Of a stretch of 34,299 bases of DNA, positions 1 to 7,920 are shown piece after piece; positions within the stretch are counted from its first letter, which is position 1, and each line of letters begins with the position of its first letter. Where the stretch lies: positions 1-34,299 of the forward strand of contig JAGWJY010000035.1 of assembly GCA_028865545.1 (NCBI GenBank). Reading direction: 5' to 3'. The notes under the pieces were generated by a model that made no database searches, had not been told where the DNA came from, and saw only the letters and a list, made by a program, of their open reading frames with translations. The position numbers and the translations under genes were made by a program. This DNA comes from Alphaproteobacteria bacterium. Lineage in GTDB: Bacteria; Pseudomonadota; Alphaproteobacteria; Micropepsales; Micropepsaceae.

Positions 1-1386
1 GAACATGTGCGGCTGGTGCGCGCGATCTTCTTCCATTTGATCAGCGACGACGGAGTGCTGCCGGAAGATTGGCTGGCGAGGCAGATCGCACGCCTCGACG
101 TCACCGAGGGCGACGTTGCGACGCTTTCCGGGCGGCTCGCCCAAGTTCGCACCTGGACCTATGCGGCCCATCGACCTGGTTGGGTAAAAGACAGCGCCCA
201 TTGGCAGGAACAGACGCGCGCCGTCGAGGATCGGCTGTCAGATGCGCTGCACGAGAAATTGACGCAGCGCTTCATCGATTTCCGGACGTCCGTGCTCATG
301 CGTCAACTCGCGCGCGACGACGCAATCGATGTCGTGCTCGACGATTCCGGCGGCGTGGCGATCGGCGGAGAGATTGTCGGCAAACTGGATGGCTTCCGGT
401 TTTCGCAAGCCGAAAGTGCGGCCGGGATCCATGAGAGAGCTCTGCGCGCCGCGGCCGTGAAAGGTCTGGAAGGCGAATTTTTTGCCCGCGCGCGACGGCT
501 GTCGACTGCGACGGACCCCGACATCACGCTCAGCGAGCACGGCCGGCTTTGGTGGGACGGCGCCATCGTGGCACGTCTGACGGCAGGTCCCTCGCCGCTC
601 GAGCCAAATGCCACCCTTCTGGCAGATGAAAATTTGAAAGGCGCACCGCGTGAAGCCGTGCAGCGGCGCCTGGACGAATGGCTAGCGGCCCGCGTCGCGG
701 CGAAACTCGAACCGCTGCGTATGCTGCAGGCGGGCGTTGAGGCCAAAGCCGGCTCGGCGGATGCCATCCCCGCGCTGGCGCGGGGCATCGCCCATCAACT
801 CTGCGAGAATTTCGGCTCGTTGGAAAGCACGCGCATAACACTGCCGGCCGACCGCCGCGCCGTCATGCGTGCTCTCAGACCTTTCGGCGTGTGGTTTGGC
901 CGGCGTTCGATTTACCTGCTGAAGCTGTTGCGACCGGACGCAGCGAGCCTGCTGGCACTGCTTTGGAGCGTGTGGATGAAACTTGAGAACGTCCCCGCAC
1001 TCCCACGAGCGGGCTTGACGTCTTTTGCAAACGACGCAGCGGCTCCCGACGGTTTCCTTGCGGCAGCGGGCTTCCGAGCCGTCGCCGGGCGTGCCATTCG
1101 ACTGGACATGCTGGAACGCCTTGAAGAGACGCTGGAGAAGGCTGCTGTCGAAGGGACAACAGCCGACGCCCTGCTTCCAAAGCTGGTATCCCTACTCGGC
1201 TGCAGCAACGAAGAGCTGCACGAAATCCTGACGGCGCTCAACTGGCATGAGTTCGAAGTGGCTGGCGATCATAAGGTCTGGAGGCGCAGAGATCAGCGCC
1301 AGCACCCTCGTCGTACTACCAGCAAGCCACGGCCGCGTTCTGAATCGCCATTCGCCAGTCTCGCGGGTTTGATCGGAGGCAAATGA
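1..1386 (+). CDS. Helicase-related protein, C-terminal part (5' end cut by window)
   Basis: The reading frame is open from the first base of the window, so the true start and probably the ATPase motor domains lie upstream. The visible 461 residues contain no Walker A or DEAD motif. They resemble the long C-terminal region of an alphaproteobacterial family of superfamily 2 helicase-like proteins, which I recognise from the stretch around residues 50-110 (Q-V-R-T-W-T-Y-A, then F-I-D-F-R-T-S-V-L-M). The last 40 residues are basic (RRRDQRQHPRR), which suits nucleic acid binding. The stop overlaps the next start as ATGA, so translation is probably coupled to the S4-domain gene. This helicase - S4 - ferredoxin - CarD order is familiar in alphaproteobacteria. 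The family call comes from memory and context. The substrate, RNA or DNA, is unknown. Confidence 0.75.
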   Translation, partial: EHVRLVRAIFFHLISDDGVLPEDWLARQIARLDVTEGDVATLSGRLAQVRTWTYAAHRPGWVKDSAHWQEQTRAVEDRLSDALHEKLTQRFIDFRTSVLMRQLARDDAIDVVLDDSGGVAIGGEIVGKLDGFRFSQAESAAGIHERALRAAAVKGLEGEFFARARRLSTATDPDITLSEHGRLWWDGAIVARLTAGPSPLEPNATLLADENLKGAPREAVQRRLDEWLAARVAAKLEPLRMLQAGVEAKAGSADAIPALARGIAHQLCENFGSLESTRITLPADRRAVMRALRPFGVWFGRRSIYLLKLLRPDAASLLALLWSVWMKLENVPALPRAGLTSFANDAAAPDGFLAAAGFRAVAGRAIRLDMLERLEETLEKAAVEGTTADALLPKLVSLLGCSNEELHEILTALNWHEFEVAGDHKVWRRRDQRQHPRRTTSKPRPRSESPFASLAGLIGGK

Positions 1387-1694
1387 GCGCAGCCGGCTTT
1401 CGTCTCGATAAGTGGCTCTGGTGCGCCCGCTTCTATCGGTCGCGCGAACTGGCCAGGGCGGCATGCGAATCCGGTCTCTTGCGGCTGAACGGCCATCGCG
1501 TCGAAAAGGCGGGACGGGAGGTCAGGCCTGGGGATGTGTTAACCGTACCGCGGGCACGGGAAATCCTTTTGGTGCGGGTTCTGGCTGGTGCCACACGCCG
1601 CGGGCCGGCGCGAGAGGCCCAGTTGCTCTACGAAATCGTCACCGACGCCAATCAAAGCCGATGCGCCCTTGATCCCGCGCCGCGCGCGCCTTAA
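1383..1694 (+). CDS. S4-domain RNA-binding protein, Hsp15 (HslR)-like
   Basis: This 103-residue protein begins with a compact S4 RNA-binding domain at about residues 6-65: the R-L-D-K-W-L-W-x-A-R-F start, the R-x-L-A-R-x-A-C helix, then G-x-L-R-L-N-G and a V-R-P-G-D strand. These are hallmarks of the Hsp15/RluB-type S4 fold. Hsp15 of E. coli binds free 50S subunits carrying a nascent chain and helps recycle stalled ribosomes. That role is transferred by family resemblance only. The protein is a little shorter than E. coli Hsp15 and its tail is short and basic. The ATG overlaps the helicase stop by 4 bp, so the two are translated together. Confidence 0.88.
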   Translation: MSAAGFRLDKWLWCARFYRSRELARAACESGLLRLNGHRVEKAGREVRPGDVLTVPRAREILLVRVLAGATRRGPAREAQLLYEIVTDANQSRCALDPAPRAP

Positions 1695-1728
1695 TGGACA
1701 AACCGCCAAGAGACCTCCGGAGCACGCA

Positions 1729-2067
1729 ATGACCTACGTCGTTACTGACGCCTGCATCAAATGCAAATACATGGACTGCGTGGAGGTCTGCCCGGTGGAT
1801 TGCTTCTACGAGGGCGAGAATATGCTCGTCATCCATCCCGACGAATGCATCGACTGCGGCGTGTGCGAGCCGGAATGCCCGCCAGAAGCCATCAAGGCCG
1901 ATACGGAAACGGGTTTAGAGAAGTGGCTCACGCTGAATGCGGACTACGCCAAAGCCTGGCCGAACATCACCCAAAAGGGCACCCCGCCCGGCGATGCCGA
2001 CGCCTACCGCGACGAAAAAGGCAAATACGAGAAGTATTTCAGCGAAAAACCCGGTTCTGGCGTGTAA
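1729..2067 (+). CDS. fdxA: Seven-iron ferredoxin (3Fe-4S/4Fe-4S), FdxA type
   Basis: This is a 112-residue soluble electron carrier. Nine cysteines lie in the N-terminal half: C9, C12, C17, C21, C25, C40, C43, C46 and C50. The spacing matches Azotobacter ferredoxin I. C40, C43, C46 and C21 (or C50) are placed to bind the clusters in the usual crossed pattern, and the first group holds a 3Fe-4S cluster. The C-terminal 50 residues are the long tail typical of FdxA proteins. I chose the ATG at 1729 because it begins the conserved M-T-Y-V-V-T-D-A-C and is preceded by a GGAG at 1719-1722; the open frame upstream has no family resemblance. It lies 34 bp after the S4 gene on the same strand. The redox partner is not shown by the sequence. 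Confidence 0.95.
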   Translation: MTYVVTDACIKCKYMDCVEVCPVDCFYEGENMLVIHPDECIDCGVCEPECPPEAIKADTETGLEKWLTLNADYAKAWPNITQKGTPPGDADAYRDEKGKYEKYFSEKPGSGV

Positions 2068-2388
2068 AATTAATTGCTGCGCGTGCGAAGGTGACTCAAG
2101 ATGCCGGGCTACGACGCCTTGGATTCGTGCATTTCCCTGCGGAATTCGTGACAGTTTCTCACTGTATTCGAAATAAGTTACGTTGATTCAAAGGTTTGCC
2201 AATTTGTGGCTTTCCTTTTCCCAAACAATGTGATACCTTGAAGCCGTTCTGAAATAACTCGAAAGGCGCTGCCCCACCCGGATTAATGAGAAATCCGGAG
2301 GCGCCGTATTCTGTTGCAGTGCAAGATAATGCGATGCCGTCCCAGTGGGTGGCGTGTTTTCGAGTGCGCGAAGCGGAAATGGAAATAG
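2068..2388. other. Gene-free 321-base stretch upstream of carD
   Basis: I see no gene here. The first 200 bases are visibly richer in A+T than the flanks, as expected for a promoter region of carD. Downstream of that lies an inverted repeat (2265-2305, listed separately) and about 80 bases of probable untranslated leader. No terminator with a T-run follows fdxA. Short open frames cross the stretch but have no ribosome site or recognisable product. Confidence 0.6.
2265..2305 (+). promoter_or_regulatory. Two-part hairpin in the probable carD leader
   Basis: CCGGATT (2278-2284) pairs perfectly with AATCCGG (2292-2298) around a 7-base loop. A second outer stem, GGCGC (2265-2269) with GCGCC (2301-2305), can close it across an asymmetric internal loop. 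There is no T-run after it, so it is a poor intrinsic terminator. It could be an RNA structure in the 5' leader of carD or a mRNA-stabilising end for fdxA. The function is not known. Confidence 0.45.
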
Positions 2389-2949
2389 ATGACAACGGCT
2401 AAGACGACTGTTGCCCCGGTGGCTGCCAAAAAGGTCCCGGCGAACTCCAACAAGAAACTTGAATTCAAAGCCAACGATCATGTGGTCTATCCGACACATG
2501 GCGTAGGCAGGATTATGCGTATTGAAGAGCAGGAAGTGGCGGGCACTAAGCTCGAGTTGTTCGTCATCACCTTCGACAAGGACAAGATGACCCTGCGTGT
2601 TCCGACCTTGAAGGCCAAGTCCGTGGGCATGCGCAAGCTCTCTTCACCCGATACGGTGGCCACGGCGCTCAACACGCTTAAAGGCCGAGCGCGCATTAAA
2701 CGCACCATGTGGTCTCGCCGGGCACAGGAATACGAAGCGAAGATCAATTCGGGCGACCTCGTCTCGATCGCGGAAGTTGTTCGCGATCTGCACCGCGCCA
2801 GCGGTCAGCCGGAGCAGTCTTATTCCGAACGTCAGCTTTACGAAGCGGCACTTGCCCGCATGGCCCGTGAAGTCGCAGCTGTTGAGCGCATCGACGAGCA
2901 GGCAGCAGTCAAGCGGGTAGAAGGTGTATTGTTGAAGAAGGCGGCATAA
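2389..2949 (+). CDS. carD: CarD-family transcriptional regulator
   Basis: This 186-residue protein binds RNA polymerase. After a 25-residue Ala/Lys-rich leader, the RNAP-interaction (Tudor-like) domain runs from about residue 27 to 90, starting F-K-A-N-D-H-V-V-Y-P-T-H-G-V-G-R-I, which is the CarD/TRCF signature. A helical DNA-contacting domain follows, with the characteristic K-R-T-M-W-S-R-R and Y-S-E-R-Q-L-Y-E-A-A-L-A-R-M motifs. CarD proteins bind the RNAP beta subunit and stabilise the open promoter complex, notably at rRNA promoters. This is family knowledge, not shown here. The gene stands alone between a long leader and its own terminator, so it is probably a single-gene transcript. Confidence 0.93.
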   Translation: MTTAKTTVAPVAAKKVPANSNKKLEFKANDHVVYPTHGVGRIMRIEEQEVAGTKLELFVITFDKDKMTLRVPTLKAKSVGMRKLSSPDTVATALNTLKGRARIKRTMWSRRAQEYEAKINSGDLVSIAEVVRDLHRASGQPEQSYSERQLYEAALARMAREVAAVERIDEQAAVKRVEGVLLKKAA

Positions 2950-2975
2950 TCCGACGCTTCAATCCAAGTTGCGAG

Positions 2976-3002
2976 AGGCCCGGAGGAAACTTCGGGCCTT
3001 TT
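2976..3002 (+). terminator. Rho-independent terminator of carD
   Basis: AGGCCCG (2976-2982) pairs perfectly with CGGGCCT (2993-2999) around a 10-base loop, and the stem runs directly into TTTT. It lies 27 bp after the carD stop. It also faces the convergent gene ending at 3006. Confidence 0.85.
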
Positions 3003-3005
3003 GCT

Positions 3006-3242
3006 TTAGTGCACGCCCATCGGAAATTTCTTGCAAGTCCGGCACCACAGCCCTTTTGCCCAAGTGGCCCAGACAATCAGATAGGTGCCGATTGCCGCCC
3101 AAGCCAAGGCAAGAAGAAGCAAATAAATATTTGCAGTTATGGCAGCGCCAACGGCCATCGCCACATTAAGCAGGCCGATAGTAAGCAGCCTCGCCCGGCT
3201 CCTTTGATTCAAGTCTCCGCCGCAGGTGGCGCAGTTTCTCAC
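3006..3242 (-). CDS. Small membrane protein with two CxxC motifs (zinc-ribbon-like)
   Basis: I do not recognise a named family. The 78-residue product has C-A-T-C at its N-terminus and C-R-T-C near its C-terminus, with two hydrophobic segments between them (about residues 19-35 and 37-60). With both segments crossing the membrane, the two CxxC pairs would lie on the same side and could share one zinc ion. I chose the GTG at 3242 because it overlaps the stop of the SNase-like gene as GTGA. An in-frame ATG at 3299 would give 97 residues but a 61 bp overlap. Translational coupling suggests a link to the secreted SNase-fold protein upstream, but its function is unknown. Confidence 0.6.
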   Translation of the reverse strand: MRNCATCGGDLNQRSRARLLTIGLLNVAMAVGAAITANIYLLLLALAWAAIGTYLIVWATWAKGLWCRTCKKFPMGVH

Positions 3243-4021
3243 TGCAGCACTTCTGCCTGCTTCGGGTTCGCCAGTTCGATTTCCGGACCGTTCAGCCATT
3301 GCACAATCCCGCGCACGCGCATGACCTTGCCCTGGTAGCCGCGCGGATCTACGCCCATCTGTCGGTAGAGCTTCATATCGTCTGGTGAAATTGTCACCGT
3401 GAAGTCCGTCTTCCAGTCGGCTCCAAAGTTCAAATAGGCGCGACCGTCCCGCACATCGGCGTTAAGCACCTTGCCTTGAACGATCTGAAACGTACCAACG
3501 TCGCCTTTAAGTGCATCTGGCGTACGGATTGCATAAGCCGGAGCCGACCAAATACCGAGATGCGCCGCCCTGGCCTGCGCCTCGGCCGTGTAAAGTTCGT
3601 TGGCACATTCACCGCGGTCCGGCGTCAGGTCGACGCGCGCCAAGCCGCGTTTCAACAGCGCCAACTGCAACCATGTTCCATCTCTTGTGAAAACCTGCGA
3701 GCGAATCCGGTCGTAGCGATCCTCCTTCGGATAGATCGCGCGCGCGACAAGAGTTTCATCCGCCGCCAGAGCATTTAGCGCGTGGTAGGCTTGGTCCGTG
3801 AACATCTGCGGCGCGTGGTCCTGCGCCGCGTTCGGCAGCACAATTCCAGCCAGCAAAAGCGCACGGCCGTCGTCGAGCACGAGAACGTCGTTGTGCTCGA
3901 CGCGCACGATATGAGCGTCGCCGATCTCCACGCCGCCAGCACATGCCGGCGCTTCAGCTTGCGCCGCGCAACAAGCCGACACCACGGCCAGAATTACAGA
4001 AAACAGAACACGCCCAGCCAT
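3239..4021 (-). CDS. Secreted SNase-fold (thermonuclease-like) protein, probably non-catalytic
   Basis: The 260-residue protein starts with a signal peptide (M-A-G-R-V-L-F, then a hydrophobic run, cleavage near residues 20-25). The staphylococcal-nuclease-like OB-fold spans about residues 35-160: the L-x-L-x-D-D-G-R strand, L-L-L-A-G-I, a Y-D-R-I turn and a final H-L-G-I-W-S-A helix. In active family members the sequence here is R-L-x-G-I-D-x-P-E. In this protein the Arg position is L56, the Asp is V61 and the Glu is N64; only the second Arg (R105 of Y-D-R) survives. I therefore infer a structural or binding role rather than nuclease activity. The last 90 residues look like a second small beta-rich domain. 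An ATG at 4072 would add 17 residues that spoil the signal peptide, so I prefer 4021. Confidence 0.8.
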   Translation of the reverse strand: MAGRVLFSVILAVVSACCAAQAEAPACAGGVEIGDAHIVRVEHNDVLVLDDGRALLLAGIVLPNAAQDHAPQMFTDQAYHALNALAADETLVARAIYPKEDRYDRIRSQVFTRDGTWLQLALLKRGLARVDLTPDRGECANELYTAEAQARAAHLGIWSAPAYAIRTPDALKGDVGTFQIVQGKVLNADVRDGRAYLNFGADWKTDFTVTISPDDMKLYRQMGVDPRGYQGKVMRVRGIVQWLNGPEIELANPKQAEVLQ

Positions 4022-4102
4022 CTTTGCCCCCAACGCACGCCACCATTCTGCATAATTTCCGCTTTTTCGCACGCCTTGAATGGCGACAGGGTATCCAGCC
4101 GG

Positions 4103-4969
4103 CTACGATAGCGCGTCCAAGCTTACGCCTTTCGGCGGGGGCATCCAATCAGGCACGAAATAGTCGGGCATCAGGGTTTTGCTTGCGTCGACGCGATATT
4201 TGTCAAAGTCCGTTACGCCATTTTCGGCCAGAAATGTGTCGTCGATCAGAAAATTCCCGGTGAAGGCCCTGGCAGGCTTGTTGAAGACCAGATAGGCGGC
4301 GTCCGCCAGGACATCCGGTGTACGGCAGTGCCTCAACCCTTCTTCACCGGCTAACACGTTCTGGATAGCCGCAGTAGCAACAGCTGTGCGCGGCCACAAC
4401 GCGTTGAATGCTATGCCATCATCGGCAAACTCCGCGGCCATACCAAGCACACACATGCTCATACCGAACTTGGCCATCGTGTAGGCGGTGTGCCCTTGGA
4501 ACCATTTGGCGGCCATGTCCAGCGGTGGGGACAGCATCAAGACATGCGGATTCATCGCACGCCTAAGATGCGGCACACAGGTCTTCGACACCAGCCAAGT
4601 GCCACGCGCGTTGATCTGATGCATCAGATCGAATCGTTTCAGATCCGTATCAAGCGTGCCGGTCAGTGAAATCGCACTGGCGTTGTTCACGCAGATATCA
4701 ATGCCACCGAATCGGCTGACGCAGCGCTCAACCGCAGAAGCCACCTGATCTTCAAAACGGATATCGCAGGTAAGCGGCAAGGCCTTGCCACCAGCCCTTT
4801 CAATCTCCGCCGCGGCCGTGTGAATTGTGCCGGGAAGCTTGGGGTGCGGTGTGTCAGTCTTGGCTGCTATTGCAACATTAGCGCCGTCCTTAGCGGCGCG
4901 CAGAGCGATAGCCAAGCCAATACCGCGGCTTGCCCCGGAAACGAACAGCGTCTTTCCAGCAAGGGACAT
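4103..4969 (-). CDS. Short-chain dehydrogenase/reductase, HSDL2-like
   Basis: This 288-residue classical SDR has a nucleotide-binding motif (S-G-A-S-R-G-I-G, residues 11-18), N-N-A-S (95-98), a probable catalytic serine at S147 and Y163-x3-K167. The unusual T-D-T-P-H-P-K-L-P-G-T-I insert after the second beta strand (about residues 38-49) and the L-S-P-P-L-D motif mark the HSDL2-like branch, whose substrates are poorly known. The protein lacks the SCP2 domain that some relatives carry. I chose the ATG at 4969 because GGAGGA lies four bases upstream; the ATG four codons earlier has no such site. It is divergent from the yceI gene across about 180 bp. Confidence 0.88.
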   Translation of the reverse strand: MSLAGKTLFVSGASRGIGLAIALRAAKDGANVAIAAKTDTPHPKLPGTIHTAAAEIERAGGKALPLTCDIRFEDQVASAVERCVSRFGGIDICVNNASAISLTGTLDTDLKRFDLMHQINARGTWLVSKTCVPHLRRAMNPHVLMLSPPLDMAAKWFQGHTAYTMAKFGMSMCVLGMAAEFADDGIAFNALWPRTAVATAAIQNVLAGEEGLRHCRTPDVLADAAYLVFNKPARAFTGNFLIDDTFLAENGVTDFDKYRVDASKTLMPDYFVPDWMPPPKGVSLDALS

Positions 4970-5151
4970 GGCGTCCTCCATTGCGATTATTTATAGGCAA
5001 CATTCAGGTTCAGCCGGCTCCAACTATGGAAAGCCCAGCCAAAAGGCGTCAAGCTGCGTTTGGCGACGCTTTGAGCGAGACTGAGGCTACCTTGCTACAA
5101 ATTTGCGACGTTTGGTGCGTAAGCATTACCGGTCGGGAAAACAAAAGATAG

Positions 5152-5766
5152 ATGCGTTTCATTGCTTTCATATGTTTGGCGTTCGCGTCTGTTGCCGTTG
5201 CGACAAGCGCACAGAACGTCTCGACCGATGCCAAGCAGGCACCGACCGGCCGCTATGAGCTCGCCAAATCCCATAGCCAAGTTCTGTTCGCCATCCCGCA
5301 TGAAGGGCTGACCAACTATCACGGGCGCTTCGATAGATTGTCCGGAACGCTCAATTTCGACTCTGCCGAACCTGAGAAAAGCGCCGTGTCCGTGACCATT
5401 GAAACAAGCAGCGTCGACACGCCGAGCCAGGAATTGAATGGCACGTTGGCCGGCAAGACAGTTTTCGATGCGCAGGAGTTTCCGACGGCAACGTTCCAGT
5501 CGACGTCCATTGTCCGCACGGGCGCCAATACCGGCAAGATCACCGGCAATCTAACGATCAAGAATATCACCAAACCCGTCACCTTAGATGCGACGTTCAA
5601 TGGTGGCCGCGTTGATCCGATGAGCGGCGCCTATGTCATCGGGTTCAGCGCCTCGACGTCCATCAAGCGGTCGGATTTTGGAATTACAGGGATGGTATGG
5701 GAGCCGTTCGTCGGTGACAACGTGACGTTGACCATCGAAGCCATGTTTCAACAGCAGAAGGAGTAG
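5152..5766 (+). CDS. YceI-family periplasmic lipid-binding protein (first copy)
   Basis: The product is 204 residues with an N-terminal signal peptide (about residues 1-20, cleavage after A-T-S-A). The YceI lipocalin-like barrel then runs from G-R-Y-E-L-A-K-S-H-S through the F-D-A-x-x-F-P-T-A-T-F motif and the T-G-N-L-T-I-K-N-I-T-K-P-V-T-L strand, ending in S-x-K-R-S-D-F-G-I-T-G. Relatives bind isoprenoid chains such as polyprenyl or ubiquinone-like molecules in the barrel. It lies 3 bp before a cytochrome b561 gene, and another YceI follows that, so the three probably act together at the membrane. Confidence 0.93.
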   Translation: MRFIAFICLAFASVAVATSAQNVSTDAKQAPTGRYELAKSHSQVLFAIPHEGLTNYHGRFDRLSGTLNFDSAEPEKSAVSVTIETSSVDTPSQELNGTLAGKTVFDAQEFPTATFQSTSIVRTGANTGKITGNLTIKNITKPVTLDATFNGGRVDPMSGAYVIGFSASTSIKRSDFGITGMVWEPFVGDNVTLTIEAMFQQQKE

Positions 5767-5769
5767 GTA

Positions 5770-6363
5770 GTGGGGATTCGGAATACAGCGTTGCGCTACG
5801 GCACAGTCGCAATGGCGCTGCACTGGCTGATCGCGGCCTTCGTGATCGCCAATATCTGCCTCGGCTTGTATATGGGCGATCTACCGCGCAGCGACCCGAG
5901 CAAGTTCACGATCATCCAAATTCATAAATCGATCGGGCTGACCGTTCTTGTGTTCAGCGTCATCGTTGTGCTGTGGCGACTGTGGAATCCGCCGCCCGCC
6001 CTGCCGTCGGGTATGTCAGCTCCTATGCGGCTGGCGGCACACGCGACGCACCTCCTTCTCTACGTCCTGATCGTTGCAATTCCTTTAACCGGGTATCTGA
6101 TGGTGTCGGCTTCGCCACTTGGTAATTCGACGCCTTACTTCTTTCTCTTCGATTGGCCGAACCTGCCCTTCTTTTCGGGGATGACGCGCGAAGCATTGCA
6201 TCCGATCAGACACTTCTTTGGGCAGTCCCACTCGTTTCTTGCCTGGACAGCGATCGTGCTGGTGCCGATTCACGTCTTGGCCGCGCTGTATCATCAGTTT
6301 GCAATGCGCGACAATTTGCTGGCGCGTATGGTGCCGGGGATGCGGGTCCGGGGACAAGTATGA
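5770..6363 (+). CDS. Cytochrome b561 family membrane protein
   Basis: The 197-residue protein has four hydrophobic segments (about residues 13-35, 50-68, 93-112 and 153-172). The histidines are placed to hold two b hemes: H18 in M-A-L-H-W-L, H52 in I-H-K-S-I-G-L, H91 or H94 in A-A-H-A-T-H, and H150 or H162 near the fourth helix. These are the CybB/YceJ type, which take electrons from quinol and may pass them to a periplasmic partner. The start is GTG at 5770, just after the yceI stop, with GGAGTAG overlapping the preceding codons. The stop overlaps the next ATG. Pairing of cytochrome b561 with YceI is known from E. coli yceJ-yceI; here it has YceI on both sides. Confidence 0.9.
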   Translation: MGIRNTALRYGTVAMALHWLIAAFVIANICLGLYMGDLPRSDPSKFTIIQIHKSIGLTVLVFSVIVVLWRLWNPPPALPSGMSAPMRLAAHATHLLLYVLIVAIPLTGYLMVSASPLGNSTPYFFLFDWPNLPFFSGMTREALHPIRHFFGQSHSFLAWTAIVLVPIHVLAALYHQFAMRDNLLARMVPGMRVRGQV

Positions 6364-6914
6364 AAGCCGTGGCCGTCGCAGCGGCGCTGTTCACGTGCGC
6401 TGCGACGCCAGCCTGTGCCGCGCATTGGGTGGTTGACGCCGCCAAGAGCGAACTTGGCTTTCGCGTGGCATGGAGCAACGAGCCCTTCGTCGCCGTATTT
6501 CATAGCTGGAAGGCGGACATCGATTTCGATCCCGCCGACCTCAGCCACGCCCATGTATCTGTAACAGTCGACCTCGCCAGCGAAGCATCCGATTCACCGG
6601 ACAATGACGACGGCCTCAAGGGGGCTTACGGCTTTGCCGTCAGCCAGTTTCCCACAGCCCGTTTCGAGACAACCGACTTCAAGCGTCAGCGGGATGGCTC
6701 CTACGTCGCCGACGCCAAGCTGACGATCCGCGGCATGACCCGGTCGATCCGTCTGCCATTTAAACTCACCTTCAGCGGGAACAGCGTCCATATGACCGGT
6801 ACGACGCTTCTCGACCGGACGTCATTTGGGGTCGGCCAAGGTGAATGGGCGGCCCCAGCACCCGTCGCTCATGCCGTGACAGTGACGGTAGACCTGACGG
6901 CGACTAAAAGCTGA
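6360..6914 (+). CDS. YceI-family periplasmic protein (second copy)
   Basis: The product is 184 residues with a short signal peptide ending near A-C-A-A (residues 17-20). The YceI barrel follows: W-V-V-D-A-A-K-S-E-L-G-F, the F-P-T-A-R-F-E-T-T motif, the L-T-I-R-G-M-T-R-S-I-R-L-P-F strand and the closing D-R-T-S-F-G-V-G-Q-G-E-W. The ATG at 6360 overlaps the cytochrome stop by 4 bp (ATGA), and the longer upstream frame runs inside the cytochrome gene, so I reject it. It differs clearly from the first copy, for example in the W-S-N-E-P-F-V-A-V-F-H start, so this is not a recent duplication. It may hold the quinone-like ligand reduced or oxidised by the cytochrome, which is inference. Confidence 0.92.
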   Translation: MKAVAVAAALFTCAATPACAAHWVVDAAKSELGFRVAWSNEPFVAVFHSWKADIDFDPADLSHAHVSVTVDLASEASDSPDNDDGLKGAYGFAVSQFPTARFETTDFKRQRDGSYVADAKLTIRGMTRSIRLPFKLTFSGNSVHMTGTTLLDRTSFGVGQGEWAAPAPVAHAVTVTVDLTATKS

Positions 6915-6945
6915 CCTAGGCGCACTGACGCTGTAGATTGCCGTT

Positions 6946-7920
6946 ATGAGCGTTAGCAATGTTACCGCCGTCCACGAAGCGAACTCGGCGGCAATCGATG
7001 CCGCTGCCAAGCTCCTTCGCGAAGGAAGGCTGGTCGCATTCCCGACCGAGACGGTGTACGGGCTCGGGGCCGATGCCACCAATGGGCGCGCAGTGGCAGC
7101 CATCTTCGCCGCCAAAGGTCGGCCGCGTTTCAACCCGCTAATCGTTCACATCAAAGACGTCGTGCAAGCGCAGGAATTTGCAATATTTTCAACACTCGCG
7201 AATGAACTCGCACATGTCTTCTGGCCCGGTGCGCTCACATTGGTCCTGCCTCGACGTCTCGACTGCCGATTATCACTTTTGGTGAGCGCAGGCTTGGATA
7301 CCGTCGCCCTGCGCGCGCCGTCTCACCCCTTGGCGGCGCGGTTGATTGCCGAAGCTGGTGTGCCGTTGGCTGCGCCGAGCGCCAATCCATCCGGAGCAGT
7401 CAGCGCAACAAGCGCGGCCCATGTTACCGATAGCCTGCGCGGCAAGGTCGACCTGATCCTCGACGGTGGCAGCACCCCGATAGGCATCGAATCAACGGTG
7501 ATCGGCTTCGAAGACGGATGCCCAGTCTTGTTGCGCCCAGGCGCCATTCCACGCCAGACCATCGAAAATGTAGCCGGACCACTCAAGGCGCCAGCCGACG
7601 AGACGATCTCCTCCCCTGGTCAGCTCGCCAGCCATTACGCCCCCAATGCGGCGCTGCGGCTGAATGCCCACGAGCCTCGAGACAACGAGGCCCTGCTGGC
7701 CTTCGGGCCAGACACGCCTCCCAGCACCCGGCGCGTGCTGAATCTCAGCGCACGCGGCGATCTGGCCGAGGCGGCGTCGAATCTGTTCGCTATGCTGCGC
7801 GCACTTGACGCGGAGGGCCACGCCGCTATCGCCGTGATGCCAATCCCGCTCGACGGGCTTGGCGAAGCCATCAACGACCGGCTCGCACGCGCCGCCGCAC
7901 CCCGTAAGGCCACACCATGA
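6946..7920 (+). CDS. tsaC: L-threonylcarbamoyladenylate synthase, Sua5/TsaC type
   Basis: The enzyme makes threonylcarbamoyl-AMP from threonine, bicarbonate and ATP, the first step of the t6A modification at position 37 of ANN-decoding tRNAs. The YrdC domain covers about residues 12-205, with the F-P-T-E-T-V-Y-G-L-G and K-G-R-P-R-F-N-P-L motifs and S-A-N-P-S-G. The linker S-P-G-Q-L-A-S-H-Y-A-P (about 223-233) and the extra C-terminal domain make this the longer Sua5 form (324 residues) rather than the short TsaC. No good ribosome site is seen before the ATG. The stop overlaps the next start (ATGA), coupling it to the FAD-linked dehydrogenase. Confidence 0.95.
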   Translation: MSVSNVTAVHEANSAAIDAAAKLLREGRLVAFPTETVYGLGADATNGRAVAAIFAAKGRPRFNPLIVHIKDVVQAQEFAIFSTLANELAHVFWPGALTLVLPRRLDCRLSLLVSAGLDTVALRAPSHPLAARLIAEAGVPLAAPSANPSGAVSATSAAHVTDSLRGKVDLILDGGSTPIGIESTVIGFEDGCPVLLRPGAIPRQTIENVAGPLKAPADETISSPGQLASHYAPNAALRLNAHEPRDNEALLAFGPDTPPSTRRVLNLSARGDLAEAASNLFAMLRALDAEGHAAIAVMPIPLDGLGEAINDRLARAAAPRKATP

